Shown one piece after another: positions 1 through 11,935 of a stretch of 64,000 nt of DNA; positions within the stretch are counted from its first letter, which is position 1, and every line of letters begins with the position of its first letter. The notes below the pieces were generated by a model. The model ran no database searches and was not told the origin of the DNA. It saw only the letters and a program-made list of their open reading frames with translations. The DNA is from Suillus spraguei (lineage: Eukaryota > Basidiomycota > Agaricomycetes > Boletales > Suillaceae): assembly GCA_016800925.1 (NCBI GenBank), contig JABCPU010000009.1, positions 411,311-475,310 on the forward strand. The letters run 5' to 3'. Both the position numbers and the translations under genes were made by a program.

Positions 1-389
1 GGACAACATGAAAGTACAAGGAATGCATTCCGAGTACTATCAGGGATTCAGCCTCAAAGACAAGTCTGAGAGGTTCTACGAGAATAGAGACTAAGGCTAA
101 GGAGTGCTTAGACTTAGAGACGATTCAAGACAACTTAGGTTGGAGACCTAAGCAAAGGATATTCCAGGTAAAACCCAGTAAGATTAAAGTAAGGTATACA
201 AGCGTAATACAACATGCTTAAATAAGCCAATATGTGCGCACGGACCAGGAGAGACGTGAGAACGTAAGTGCGTATCCAAAGAAGGAAGGCTACTATAGTA
301 CAGATGCGTTGAGCATATGAGTCAGAGTCATGTTACATAATATACAAGATGGAGACGAAAAATGAATAGGGGCACATATGATTGTAACA
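1..389 (+). repeat. Solo LTR, family A (cut by window start)
   Basis: This stretch matches the LTR family seen complete at 33390-33862 (starts TGTTACGAACTGG, ends ATTGTAACA). The first part lies outside the window. It interrupts the G1 gag-pol remnant: the sequence after it continues the G1 coding region that is uninterrupted near 48290. Only the right flank is visible, so no target duplication can be checked. Confidence 0.85.
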
Positions 390-1525
390 CACTTCTGTTA
401 CATCTGAAAAACTAGAAAGAATAGAGAAATGATTGTTCGGGTCTAGGTCCGCAGACTCTGACTTCAACCCTTCTAAAAACCCTTGCCTTCTTTGGAGGAC
501 AGCCAGTCCTTGAATCATTTGGGTACAAATTCTTCTTTGGCAGACATTGCTTTCACTTGTGCTGGTTTCGGCACTTCTTTACAGTTCCTAGCCATGTGGC
601 CTTCTCCACCGCATCTATAGCATTTGAAAGCACCAGGCTTTCCTTGCAGTTTGAGAGCATTCTTTTGCCTTCCAGAGTCAACATCCATAGCATCACTGTT
701 ACTGGGTCCAGCCCTTGATGAAGAAGGAACTCCACTGTTAGACTTGGGAGTCCACCAGGTGTTTTGCTTCTTCTCTGCGTCCAACTCTTCAAAGTTTTGC
801 CCAATTTCTACTGCTCTTTCAATCATTTTGTTGAAAGTGTTCTTGTCTTTGAGTGCAACATGAGCGAGTTATTCTTTGATCCAGGTTTGTAGACCAGATC
901 AGAATTTGAGGCAAAGATTGTAATCTGAGAAGTTCATAAATACTGACTTCTGTTTGAAGGATGCAATGTATTCTGGAACAGTGCTAGAGCCTTGCCTAAG
1001 GGTCTCTAGTTCTCGAATAGCCTTCGCTTGTTTGTTCTTATCTTTGAACATGTGTGAGAACTCTCCTAAGAAGTCTTGGAAGACTAATGTTCCTTCAGCT
1101 TGTTGCTTAACATAAGGTTCTGCCAATTCCAATTTTCTGGCATTTCCCTTTAAGTAAGACAACAGAAGACTGAGATGTTGTTGTTGCATTGTATTAGGGT
1201 ATTGGGTGAAGTAAAGCAATACTTATGCCAAGAATGTTTCGATATCAATGGAGTCTTTCTCTCCAGTAAACTCCATTGGTTTAGCTATCTTGGGAGCTCC
1301 TCCAGGTTTGGTAGACTCCTTTACTTTCATTTCTGAAATTTCTTCTTGTTGCAAGCAAAGTCGTACCTGCAAATCTTCATTTTGCTTTGATAACTCTCCA
1401 TTCTGTGTTTGGAGTCATTGTATCTGGTTGTTCATTGGAGCAAGTGCCTGTTGTACCATGGTTTGGATGTATCATGCCAATTCTTCGGCATTGTAGGTGA
1501 CAGGGTTGTTGGTTGGTTCAGACAT
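390..1525 (-). pseudogene. G1 Gag (and start of protease region), broken
   Basis: Gag of a Ty3/gypsy element; in the intact family it binds and packages element RNA. Translation from the ATG at 1525 aligns along its whole length with the 345-residue Gag at 47165-48202, but has several in-frame stops. The conserved blocks are a retrotransposon Gag domain (segment SYLKGNARKLELAEPYVKQQ, 899-1219) and a CCHC zinc knuckle, CYRCGGEGHMARNC (about 583-626). The protease-side overlap begins near 518 and is cut by the LTR. It is not expressible as a full protein. Confidence 0.85.
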
Positions 1526-1594
1526 TGTGCCAGTTGTATTCTGGAACCCGATTCACTGATGTCTGTGGTTGACTAGTCGTAATGGTCAACCCGA

Positions 1595-2549
1595 TGTAAA
1601 GATACAATCTAGCCTGGGCTGTAGATGAACCACGGCCTAAACTAGTATGCAAGTCTTGCACTCTACCTAGTCTGCTTCACTTGCGAAGGCAAGAACGTTC
1701 AACCCTAAAGGGAATGCTAAGTTAGTATAGTTTGATATTGCCCAACCTGTGGTGCGAGAATGCCGTCGGAGGTAGCAAGATGCTAGCAGTGACCTCCGGT
1801 CCGTGGGAAACTTGCGGTAAAACTAGCGGTAAGCATGGGAATGCGGTAGACAAGCAGTAGTGTGAACGGTAAAACTGTGGTAGTACAAGCAGTAAAACTG
1901 TGGTAGTACAAGCGGTAAAACTGTGGTAAGCGTGGGAACTTCTGTGGTAAAACAAGCGGTAGTGTAGCGATGAAGTGTGAGAAAGTGGTAGCGCCAGCGG
2001 TGAAGTGCGGGAAAGCGGTAACAAGTGGTGGTGCATGCAGCGGTAAAGCAATTCTTAAGGAAAAGTGACTTCAGTAAAGGACTTTATTTTGTAGTGACAG
2101 TAGTGGTGACTATTCCTAAGTACCGTGTGTACTATAGGAGGGAAGTAAGGAAAGAGTACGGGTACTTAGGAATTTTATACAAAAGGAATAGCTACAGAAA
2201 TGGAAGGGATAGGATTAACATGCAGCAGACATGTAATAAGACTGCACTACAGTTTACAAAACATCACGTACCGGTGAGACTGGATGGACATAGGACAGAC
2301 GGTGAATCTTGCTTGTGGATGCCTAATGGGTTTGCAGAGATTGCTGAAGATCACTGCTTTGCAGGAAAGTTGCCGCAGTACAGCCGTTAAGCTGCAACGA
2401 GGCTTCCGGAGTGCGGAACGATACTGTTAGATAGGGGTAAATGCATGGTAAAGTAGGACAGTGAAGCTGAAGGGTAAGGATAATGATTGCCGTGTGACAC
2501 CTATACAAAAATGTGCTGTTTCAAGCTCAGCGTGAGTTTGTTCGTCACA
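1595..2549 (+). repeat. Solo LTR, family B (B1)
   Basis: Begins TGTAAAGATACAATCTAGCC and ends TTCGTCACA. It is inserted in the G1 leader: the flanks CCGA (1591-1594) and CTGA (2550-2553) fit a 4-bp target duplication, because the empty site is visible near 47095 in reverse orientation. The one mismatch is a C-to-T change at the CpG. The LTR carries many degenerate GCGGTA/GTGGTA units between about 1800 and 2045. No credible ORF is present. Confidence 0.85.
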
Positions 2550-3261
2550 CTGAATAGGAAAGATGATGAAAAAGGATATGGGAAAAGAAGTACATAAATG
2601 GAAAACTGAGCGGTCACCGATATCTGATCGGATCTACCACATACTCAGGTCCTAAAGAGTTCTTTAATCAACCCAACTAGGTGCTTCCCTATTTACTAAC
2701 TAGGAAAACTATTGTAAATGTTTTTGTAATCTTCCAAGTGGGAAAAGTTATCTCGCGGGACACGGTGCTCTTCCAGCCGAAGCTTACAAGCAACCAGTCT
2801 ATCTTGGACAATGAGGCAATTCCACTAAATACTCAGGAGAAGACTAGACCTTCTATCGTACGAAGAGAAGTTATTGTAAAAGGAAACTATAGGAGAGCTC
2901 AGCAGGCAGGGTCTTGGGCCAGCACTGAGGTCACAGATCAAACACCTAATGTTGCTCGTCCACTGTCTACTAGCAGCAGCAATGTAAGGCTGGGCCTGGT
3001 GGAGGTCTACTAACTATGAAAAACTATTGGTATGAAGTGCACTCAAATGAGCAAAGGGGAGAAGAAGATCACAACTTTTTAGGGTTGGGCAAGACAAAAT
3101 GTTTTGTACTGGTCTCCAAGTGCTAGTGCCTTTAGAGACGTGTACAGAAAGATGATAAGAGACTTCTAAAAGTCATCTACAATAATACTATTGTTGAAGA
3201 GGAGTCTAGAAGAAAGTATGCAGCAGTATGTGAGTCAGAGTCCCCTAAAGTTCAAACCTAA

Positions 3262-3736
3262 TGTCACAACCTACAAACGAATTAACGCAAGGGCAGAGAC
3301 TAGGACTCAAACAAAGGTTATCACAAGAGAAGAGAGGAGCAAAAGACATCTTGGATTGCTACAGTGTAGATACAAGAGGTTTGAACTAAAGAACTACTAC
3401 AACAAAACTAGTTAACTATATACACATATTGAAACTGAGATATAAACTGAGTCTGAAACTACTAGCCAATCATAAAATAGAAGTGAGAATCATATGATGT
3501 GATAGTTGTGACATAGTTATGACATCATATTCTAGAAGGTTCTATGATCACATGACACTATCTTATCTTATCTTATCCAATAGCATCATAAAAGATCTCT
3601 TCATCTTCATCAGGTAGTTCAGTTATAGAAGCAGATATAGGGTTTTCAATAGGGTTAGGGTTTGTCTTAGTGCTGGGTTTAGATGCTTTAGGGAAATTGA
3701 GGAAAGAATAATGGTTTGTATTTGGAATTCATGGCA
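3262..3736 (-). repeat. 5' LTR of G1 copy a
   Basis: Matches, in reverse orientation, the LTR at 52000-52487. It starts TGTCACAACC in plus-strand reading. The expected outer terminus TTTGTGACA has changed to TTCATGGCA, so this end is degenerate. Confidence 0.85.
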
Positions 3737-3925
3737 ATGACTCACTATGAAGGCTGTGCTACTGATTACTAATGTAAACTACTGTATCTATGGAATCTTC
3801 CAGAATGTTATAGAATTCTCTCCTGAGGCTGGTCACATGACTGATCACATGATTGATTACATTACTCTGTCTTTCATCAGCACTGCTCAAATGTCAATTT
3901 CTTCAACATCACAATGTTTTGATGT
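3737..3925. other. Unassigned spacer
   Basis: A short unique stretch between the G1 LTR and a truncated family-B LTR. No coding or repeat signal was recognised. Confidence 0.4.
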
Positions 3926-4458
3926 TTGGGAAAGCGGTAAAGAGCAGTGGTGCATGCAGTGGTAAAGAGATCCTTAAGTGACAGTAACTTCAGCGAGAGA
4001 CTTTATTCTGTTAGAGACAGTAGTGGTGACAATTCCTAAGTACTGTGTGTACCATAGAGGGAAAAGTAAAAGTACTGATATGTGCAACGAGTCCTTTTTA
4101 ACATGTACCATGAACAGCCGGAATACATAGCGAGAACAGTAGCGAGATAGAGATATCTAGCTAAGAGGCACACAGCAAGTAGTGGCCACATGAGACATAA
4201 GGTAAACTCTGCCATGAATTTAGTAACGGCAGAAACAAATATACTACGCACCAATGGATCTAGATGGAAATGGAATGGACAGGGGGACATCAGTAGTGAG
4301 ATTTGGTAAGGGGCAAGGATCCACAGAGCAAAAACAGTACCGGCAAAGTGAAAAGGCTAATGCTCACTATAGGGGATTTCTCGGTAGCCACTGTAGACAG
4401 TAACGAGACGCTTGTGTAAAACGGCACTTTCATAGTCAGCATAACTTTGTTCGCTACA
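3926..4458 (+). repeat. Family B LTR fragment (B4, 5' truncated)
   Basis: From GGGAAAGCGGTAAAGAG to the terminus GTTCGCTACA it matches the right half of the LTR at 42027-42910. The left half is missing. The following bases (CCATGTTTTGTCATGC) resemble the end of the small TGACAAAAC inverted-repeat element also present at 54057. Confidence 0.75.
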
Positions 4459-5225
4459 CCATGTTTTGTCATGCTGAACATTTTGCTTCTGAAGTTTGTT
4501 GCTTTCTAGTCGAAAAGTTAGTTTTCAAGCCCTAGTTTCCCTCATGTTTAGTACCGATAGACTTTATCCATGGACTTGTCATACTTGTGAACAATGTGAC
4601 CTTAGGTCAACCAGCTTTTGAACATCGCAACGGGAATCTATACTCACTGCCAGTGTCATGGTGCAGCCAAAGCTCTTCATGGACGAAAATGCACTGGAGG
4701 TTTGAATAAAACATGCAAGCCCTGAATTGAACGCACAGTGTGGGGGTACAACACGCATGCTGCGGAACAGTGCGGAATGCACAAATAATAAATGTGCAGA
4801 TATAATGCCATAAGGGTGTGTGTGCTGTGGCGCGTTCAATGGTGTGTGTTTGGCTTCCTTCAGATCGTTCGAATTGTGAGTGGCATGTGTGCTTCATGTC
4901 TGTTTGTGAAACTTACGAAAATTGGATGGTAATTTGTCTAAAATTCTGTCATTGAATTCATCAACATAGATATTGAGAGGAAAAAGGGCAATGAATGGAA
5001 GAGCAAGTTAATGGCATCCTCAAAAGTTTGTGAAGCTGCTATGAGTTCAGAGCTGTGCACGGGAAGAGCCGCAAAAACACTATGACGTGGTAGACACAAT
5101 TGCGCCCGAGACCAGCGGTAACTCGTGCTTTATATATGTAGATGATTTAAAAAAGTTCAACAAACATGTGTACCGTTAGCAAGGGAGATGGGATTGGGAT
5201 GTTCTACATTGGAGGCTCTAGTTAC
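4459..5225. other. Intergenic, no gene recognised
   Basis: Only short overlapping ORFs with no family resemblance on either strand. This stretch marks the change from TE sequence to the host-gene island and probably holds the 3' flank of the minus-strand gene ending at 5226. Confidence 0.5.
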
Positions 5226-6586
5226 TTATCTCATATTCGGCCCTAGTGTTGACATCTCCTTTGCCAATGCCCGAGGAGGTGACCTCCTCCCTGATGGCTG
5301 GTGTTCATTCCCTATTCCGTACGCTGAAGTACTATCACTGCGAGAAAATTGTGGTATATAGACGTGCAGGCGCTTCATAGTATACTGCTGCAAATCGTTT
5401 TGTTCCGTCTCGGTGTTTGCCCCCTTAGTCGAGAAGTAACTGTGCTTTCTATTGATGGCAATCCGAATAAGCACCATGTAGAAGGTAATCGATATGATCT
5501 GCATGACCTAATTGATGGCAGCTCAGTATATTATATAACAGGTGTCAGAAGAGTGATTACCATGTCCACCATGACATAATCTCCGTTGTTCGAGCAGAGG
5601 AAACAGATTAGTGCGGTGACAAGTCCCACGGAGTACAAAACAGCGGCATCCACGAGTACGCGCACTATTGGCATCATATTGCTCTTCGCGCTAACGCGAA
5701 TTATAGCGGCATTGTGTTCAATCGCCCATACTCGATATGCCAGTAATCCTGAACATATTCAGAGCCTTCGTATTGCACTCGCGGAAACAAGCTTACCTGA
5801 ACTCAACATATTAGCTGCAAATGTCGAGACAAAAAACGCCATGACCCACGTGCCAAGTTCTAGGGCGAACATACTAGTACTGGACTCGGATTGCGAAATA
5901 CTATAGACCGCATGGATACCAGTGACTGCAAGGCAATATCAGATCACAGAACTTCCTTAAGCTGGTTGTCATTGCGGCCTTACCTGCGACGCTACACCAC
6001 AGCATGCTTGGTAGGATGATGACCCTCACGGATTGCCAAACAACATAGCAGCGATAAATCTTGTATCAAGTAAGGCGCTTCTGTAAGTTCAAAGGATCCT
6101 AAAGTGGCAGATTGAAATATGAACCTACCACCACTCCATCAGCAAGTAAAGTTTGCAAGACGTATAACGTATCATTGATCACATACGTTTCTTGCGAAAC
6201 GTTTGCGAAGAATGCTACTGGCCCGTCTGGATACGTATCGCGATACTTCACCAGTCCATCATACACACGAATGATGCTCATGACAATATGCTTGGTAAAT
6301 GTCAGTAGATGCCAGATGTAAGAAGCCTTGAGGAAGGGCTCACCGCAGTACTCAGTAACAACAGGAGGATGGCCACTGCGGCGATTGAGCGGTTGATGTC
6401 CTGCGTGTGTTGTTTGTAGGTCAAAGACCAGATGGTGCCCAAAAACATCAGCAATGAAAAACCTGGAGAGGCGAGTTGACCCTAGCTTGATAGACCGAAT
6501 GATTTGTGATACTCACCGTATAAAATGCCTTCCAGCACTACTGTCATTAGAGCGCTGGTATCCATTGGAATACCTCCTGAAGCCAT
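5226..6586 (-). CDS. Seven-transmembrane receptor-like protein (Agaricomycete family)
   Basis: A complete seven-exon model: 6586-6517, 6462-6344, 6290-6129, 6059-5984, 5925-5797, 5748-5561 and 5507-5226. It totals 1026 nt (341 residues). All introns are GT-AG and about 50-70 nt. The product is a polytopic membrane protein of the large mushroom family of unknown function. I recognise that family from blocks such as RVYDGLVKYRDTYP, TLYVLQTLLADGVVV, IYRCYVVWQ and VMQIISITFYMVLIRIAI. Hydrophobic segments alternate with short loops, followed by a polar tail of about 70 residues (last residues LGPNMR). The first TM segment looks slightly short after the exon 1-2 junction. Ligand and role are unknown. 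The frame is intact, so it is probably expressed. Confidence 0.85.
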
Positions 6587-7221
6587 GGCGAAAAATGGGT
6601 GATGTACAGTGTGTGCATCTTTTGTATACATGTTATATAGAAACGAATCAGATCACCGTCAGATCACCAATCCTCAGGTGGAGCTTGGTGATGGACCTCG
6701 TCATTCTACTTATTTGGTCTACCTGATGAGGCTAGCAGATTCAATATCGGTTTCATTCACAGGGCGCACCTCCTCTGGACTAGTCTCCTTCTGCGCAAAG
6801 TCGGAGGAGATGTTTCGGGTCGGCGCGCGTCACGCGTTAAATATAAGTCTAATGCGACAAAGCAGTCTACACTGTAATGATCAATTAAATTATACGACTT
6901 GTCGCGATAAACCACAGCAGAAATTTCTGAGATAATAACAATAATTAGTAGAATGCTAGACTTCACATTTCAAAATCAGGATCACATACACGAAACCTTA
7001 GAGGTAGCATCACAACCAGGCCACTCTATATCCGCCACAGCCCACTGAAACGCACAAAGAGCGCAATCACGACCTAGTCCCGCACCTATCGATACCATAC
7101 GCGTTCCTCGGATCTATGTCAAAATTACGCCGCGGATAGTTACAAGCATCTAATCTTGATCCACTCACCCCGAAGTGCTGCTGGACCCTTGAGGAGGCTT
7201 GAAGATGAAGATACTCTAGTG
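6587..7221. other. Intergenic region upstream of the 7TM gene
   Basis: Presumed promoter side of the minus-strand 7TM gene. Small ORFs here (for example 6757-6966 minus) have no recognisable domain. Confidence 0.4.
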
Positions 7222-7431
7222 TCAAATGCATGCGTACGTCTTCACAGATAGTGCGTCATTATGAACAAGGATGTTCATGGACTGAGGGACTTCAATGACC
7301 TTGATAATATATCCTCGGCCAATAAAGGTACCAGTGGAACCGAGAGAGTAACTGGATAACCCGACCGACCTTCTCACAAAGTCAGTCACTGTGATCAGGA
7401 TGAAGAAGACTCGCACCTTTAGTTGTTTCAT
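7222..7431 (-). CDS. Possible small secreted or hypothetical ORF
   Basis: A 69-codon ORF starting MKQLKVRVFFILITVT, which has a basic-then-hydrophobic start compatible with a weak signal peptide. A spliced continuation towards about 7130 that would add a CNYPRRNFDIDPRNAYG segment is possible but unproven. No family is recognised. It could equally be non-coding. Confidence 0.2.
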   Translation of the reverse strand: MKQLKVRVFFILITVTDFVRRSVGLSSYSLGSTGTFIGRGYIIKVIEVPQSMNILVHNDALSVKTYACI

Positions 7432-7950
7432 AGCGCTCGGATTTGAAGTGAATATAAAAAATGACAGTAAAGATAGCTATGACGTCAGGAACCCGGGACA
7501 GCGAGATGCTAGTGAAGTTTCAACCATGCATTCCCATGAATAGACACAGGGGGTGCGCCAACCGCCACTTAATAGCCACGTATGAGTCTGTGCCAGCGGA
7601 ATGTTCACCGAGCAGTGGATGCCCTGAATGCCGTTGATTTATGGTTGACCGGCATGCTTTTAAGCAACAAACTTATTACTACCAGCAGGATACGCTTTGT
7701 GGTTGAGACCTTTATCATCGCGCTTTAGTTGTGGTTGAATGATTTTATTCGTCAACTTGGCACAAAGTCTCGTTGATGTCGGATGGTAGTTGATGTAAAG
7801 GATGTACAAGTACTTCCAAATAAGCACCCCAACGTAAAATTAACAACAACCATTAAGTCGCACTCCTTCTCCATTCCACTCCCTTTAGAATCATAATTAC
7901 TTTAGCAGTGCAGCAGGCATGCACCGCCGAAAGTCTAGCAAGGAAACGTA
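7432..7950. other. Intergenic, putative promoter of the cation transporter gene
   Basis: No ORF support. It lies directly upstream of the transporter reading frame, whose initiation codon could not be fixed (see the entry at 7951). Confidence 0.4.
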
Positions 7951-10828
7951 GACGACGGTGACACGTTTGTTCTCATTCCAGACAATGAGCCAACGACGGC
8001 GCCCACGTTGACAGCGGCGCCTGCAAGGCTTGGACTATCACACCTCAATCCAGGAATACCAGCACGGCCACCAACAGTGAGACGTCCACCTAGCATTTCC
8101 CTAAATTCACCGCCCAGCTCGCCCTTCCGTGCATCACATGCTCGGGTACGTAGCATATCCTCAGGCCCGTTTATCCCACCCGTGTCATCCCCGCTCGCAA
8201 ATACATTCCACGTCCCACTCCATCCATTTGAACCGGGTCAGGTTGACGACGCTGCGGAAGGACTTAGAGGACACGGACGAAGACACAGCCGAGTGCATTC
8301 TCGCAACCTATCGATATTCTTTCCTCGACCACACGCAACCATCTCTGAAGATCTCCCCTCAGACATCGAATCTGCCCCAAATAACCACTCACAGTCCCAA
8401 ATCAACCTTCATATAACCGCATCGCAAAGCGAGCCCCTTCAAATCGGGCACGACCTTACAGCTTCTTTTTCATTCGGCTCCTCGGACTCTATACCTAAGT
8501 CAAACTCTACAGGTGTAATCCCAGCTGGCGTGACAGCACGTAGAGGTCATCATCATAAACATTCACTCTCTCATAACTTCTTTTCTTTCCTTGACCCTGC
8601 TCGTCAATTACAACCGGAAGCAAAACCTCAGGAGTTACATACGGCTCCTACCCCTGCTCCGATGTCTCCATGGAGTCCGGTGAGCAATATCCAAGGCGGC
8701 GAGAGCACAAGCTCTAGTAAGGTCGATCTCACAACAGGCACCAGCTCTCGTTCCAGCTCAGCATCCCCTGTACCCCCTTCTTCGCCTTATCTCTCTTTGA
8801 ATTTAAGCAAAGACGGTCTTTTGGCGCGAGTTGCATGCATACTGCAATTCTGCTTGGGCGGGTTGCTCTGGGTGCGCGGACAGGCTATCGGGTCGTTGGC
8901 TTGTACAGGCCTAGGGTATTGGGTTGTGTTCGACGCGTTTGGAATTGCAGCGGGTGGGCCTCTTCTTGGGAGAAGCAAGGGTGGTTTTAGGTGAGTTTTG
9001 TTCTTCAGTCCTCTCCACGCATATATCGTTGCTTGTCTGCGCAAGTGCATACGTATCCATGTTCCCACATATACCCACTGTCTGCTCCCAATGCTACTGT
9101 CCTGAACTAACCCCTTACCAGCCCAGCACGCACACAAACAACCCTGCTCTTCGCTCAATGTGTCTACCTCATGTTCGCAGGCGTGTACGTAGCAAAAGAA
9201 GCTGTTGAACATATTCTACTTTCCACGGGACACGGACATGGTCATGGGCGCCCTTCCCCTTCTCTCTCCCCTGCCGTTTCATCACCGTCAGCTTTGAAAG
9301 CATCCCTGAACGCAGCTAGGGGTATCACGCGAGGCTTGGGTCTGCATGGCGCAGGTGAGATGGGGAATGATGGACATCATCATCATCCGGGAGATGAGAG
9401 ACCTGAGATGTTGGGGTGCGTCTTCTCCTTACCTCGTATGGATTGGTGTGAGGCTCATGGATTTGACATCTCTCTTTTTTTGGTTTGGTCCTCTGTGGGG
9501 TTCTGGATCTGCTTCTTGTGCGGGGGATCTGCGCTGCATCTCACACGATACTTCCTACGCCAACTGCAGATTGCGTTATCCACTTGGTCTGGTTATAATG
9601 GTCCTCCTCTCGCTCCTCGCTACTTCCATTCTGTTCGAGCATCACGATGTGTTGGTTAGAGGTGTGTTTTCGTCGTCCGTCCGTCCTTCAACGTCCTTGT
9701 TTGTTCAAGTCCGTTTCGTTTTGTCGTTCGTTATGTCACTCATTCACATTATATATTGGTTCTTCTCAGAGCTGGCCGCGGGGTGGTGTTTTTTGTATTT
9801 GTGGCTCTGGACACTGATTGCATACTCATTCTAACCCGCACCTTCCCCTCCCTCCTTTTTTCCCCCCTTCTTTACACCTCAACTGACGCCTCCACCAGTA
9901 ACTAACAAACACATACATTTCCCATCCCCGCTCTCTCTCTTCCAGCGCTCCCGACTTCCTCCATCGTTCTCTGTGCCAGGAAAAGGACAACCGCAAGCGC
10001 CATGGGAGAGAATCCTGAGGAACCCGTACGCTCTTCCTCCAATTCTATTTTGTTTGGCGATATTGGGGGGTGAGATGGTTTTGAATGTGTGAGTACCTGT
10101 TCTTGTTTTTGTTTGACGAGTGCTTTTGTTACTCGACTTCATTCATTCTTGCCACGACCTTTGTCCTCATTCGTGAGACTCCTTCCTGCTCAACGACCTA
10201 CCTTCGAGTAATGTTTCTTAATGACATGACCTACGCTAACTCTCCACGTAGCGCACACTACACGCCCTTCGACCTTTCTCTGGCAACCCTCCAGGTTATC
10301 ATCACCACGCATGTTGCATACGCAGCGTGTATAGTCCTCGGCGGTGTATTATTGCAGACTGCACCTGCAGCGTCGTTCGGTGGTGCAGGTGGTATAGGCA
10401 CGAAAGGCACGGGCATAAACGCAAAAGGCACAAACACCATCGAATCTAAAATGGAATCCTTCTGGCGCGTCGTCCGCGAAATCGAGCGACACGAACACGT
10501 CACGAGTCTCCCTGCTCCGCATGTATGGCAGGTGTGTCCGCCCGGACAGGGGGAAATGAGGTCTTCTGGATTCCAGTCTGCGCCAGGGTTGAAATCATCG
10601 TCTGCGCAACGATCTGTTCTCTCACCCTCTTTGTCCTACGCGCCGAGAGGACCAGAGCCGCAGTTGATAATTACGCTCTCACCACATGTCCCGTCTTCGT
10701 TGCGCGATGAAGAGATATTGAAGTTTACACGGTGGGCATATAAAAGGGTTAGGGAGGTGTTTGTTGGTGACGGAATGAGGGGGTTTGGGGTGGAGGTTGA
10801 GGTGTGCGTGGGTGTTATCAGGGGGTAG
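7951..10828 (+). CDS. Cation diffusion facilitator (ZRG17/MSC2-like zinc transporter)
   Basis: Membrane protein of the CDF family, expected to move zinc into a secretory compartment. Proposed exons: 7951-8990, 9122-9415, 9570-9661, 9899-10069 and 10252-10828. Exon 1 encodes a Ser/Pro/His-rich cytosolic N-terminus (block RRGHHHKHSLSHNFFSFLD), then TM segments (QFCLGGLLWVRGQAIGSLAC). Exon 2 has VYLMFAGVYVAKEAVEHILL and a histidine loop (GHGHGHG, HHHHPGDE). Exon 3 has a TM ending SILFEHHDVLV. Exon 4 carries RNPYALPPILFCLAIL. Exon 5 has the last TM (VAYAACIVLGGVLLQTAP) and the C-terminal dimer domain ending CVGVIRG. Two oddities: no in-frame ATG precedes the conserved DGDTFVLIPDN start (the codon before it is GTA), and the exon 4-5 junction is one base out of phase at a G6 run (10065-10070). 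The gene may therefore be recently damaged or carry a sequence error. Confidence 0.75.
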
Positions 10829-11935
10829 GTGTATGGGGGAAGCGGGGGCGGCAGCGCTATATACCCTTCTTTATGTTTACCTTTCCCAGCTACGCTGAAT
10901 ACCCTTCTCATTCCGACAGGCTGAGAATTGCAAAATTTTACGCTGATTCTGGCCACACGCACACGGCGATATAATGGTTGGTCAATCCGCAGTTAACTAG
11001 TGCCATTCTACATATTTAGCTCGGTTGACACGCACGCGATGGGACTACGACGGAGTATCTGGTACAAGACGGCTTGTCGACGTGAGCTGGGAAGTTGGGA
11101 TACCGATTAACCAATGGTCAAGCGTTCAATAGTTTTCAGGCTCCTGATTACTTGGCTACCATATCTCTGCCGTGTAACTAAAGATACTCCGTTTCCCCAC
11201 GAGGTTGAAGCTTGAAGCAATGTGGCACACGACCGCATATAGGCCAGTCGTTAGGCATATATATGACAGGTATGTCCAATTGTACAGTCGCTATCTATCA
11301 TTCACCATGAGATTTTCTGCGTGTGCATCACGGAAGTTGTTTCCACCTCTGATTCGGCACCACGTCAAGATCTATTATGTTTCTTCCCCCACCAATGTGA
11401 CCTGAATTCGCTTTTGGTCTTACGAGAACCGAACTGTGCTCACCCTGTCAACCGTGGCGGATAGGCCAAATATTAACATCAGTGAACGCCCGAGTCCTTG
11501 AAATTATAGCTGTGGGAACTATAAGAGGGGCTTTGCGCAGGACAGCCCTTACCATTAAATATAGATTCGCCTGCCGGTTCATAACAGTGTCGTGACTTGG
11601 GGTCTTTGCAATGAGCAAGGGATAGCAGCTCACTGACATTGATGTTGTTGATCTTTCTTGGCCACCGTGATCAAACATTGCTTAGATTCTAATGCTATCC
11701 GAGACTTGCCAGCTCTAGCACTGTTAACAAACATAGATCGGCCTGCCAGTTCAAAACAGGGTTGTGACGTGCTGCCATTGTGGCCAGCAAGAAATGAGAT
11801 CTAAGTAATATTTGAACAGATCCAGCACCATAGAATCGCATTTTCTCGCAGTGTGGGGTGTAGGCTTAGCAGCGATTATTCACACGATTTTGACACACAG
11901 ATTCGTTGCATAATCGTTCACTCTGACTACCACTA
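10829..11935. other. Spacer between the transporter gene and its partial copy
   Basis: No gene recognised. Around 11560-11640 and 11725-11800 there are two diverged direct copies of a sequence containing GCCTGCC(G/A)GTTC, suggesting an old small duplication. Confidence 0.45.

Larger units (their letters stand above)
390..3736 (-). mobile_element. Ty3/gypsy element G1, copy a (decayed, minus strand)
   Basis: A partial G1 chromovirus. Read on the minus strand, the order is 5' LTR (3262-3736), a leader, then gag and the start of pol, which is cut by the LTR at 1-389. The leader is split by the solo LTR at 1595-2549. Sequence and order agree with the better copy at 42911-52487. The outer LTR end has decayed. 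The remainder of pol lies outside the window. Confidence 0.85.

Noticed and set aside
7985..8010. ATG at 7985 as start of the transporter
   Set aside because: It is out of frame with the conserved reading frame and stops after eight codons.
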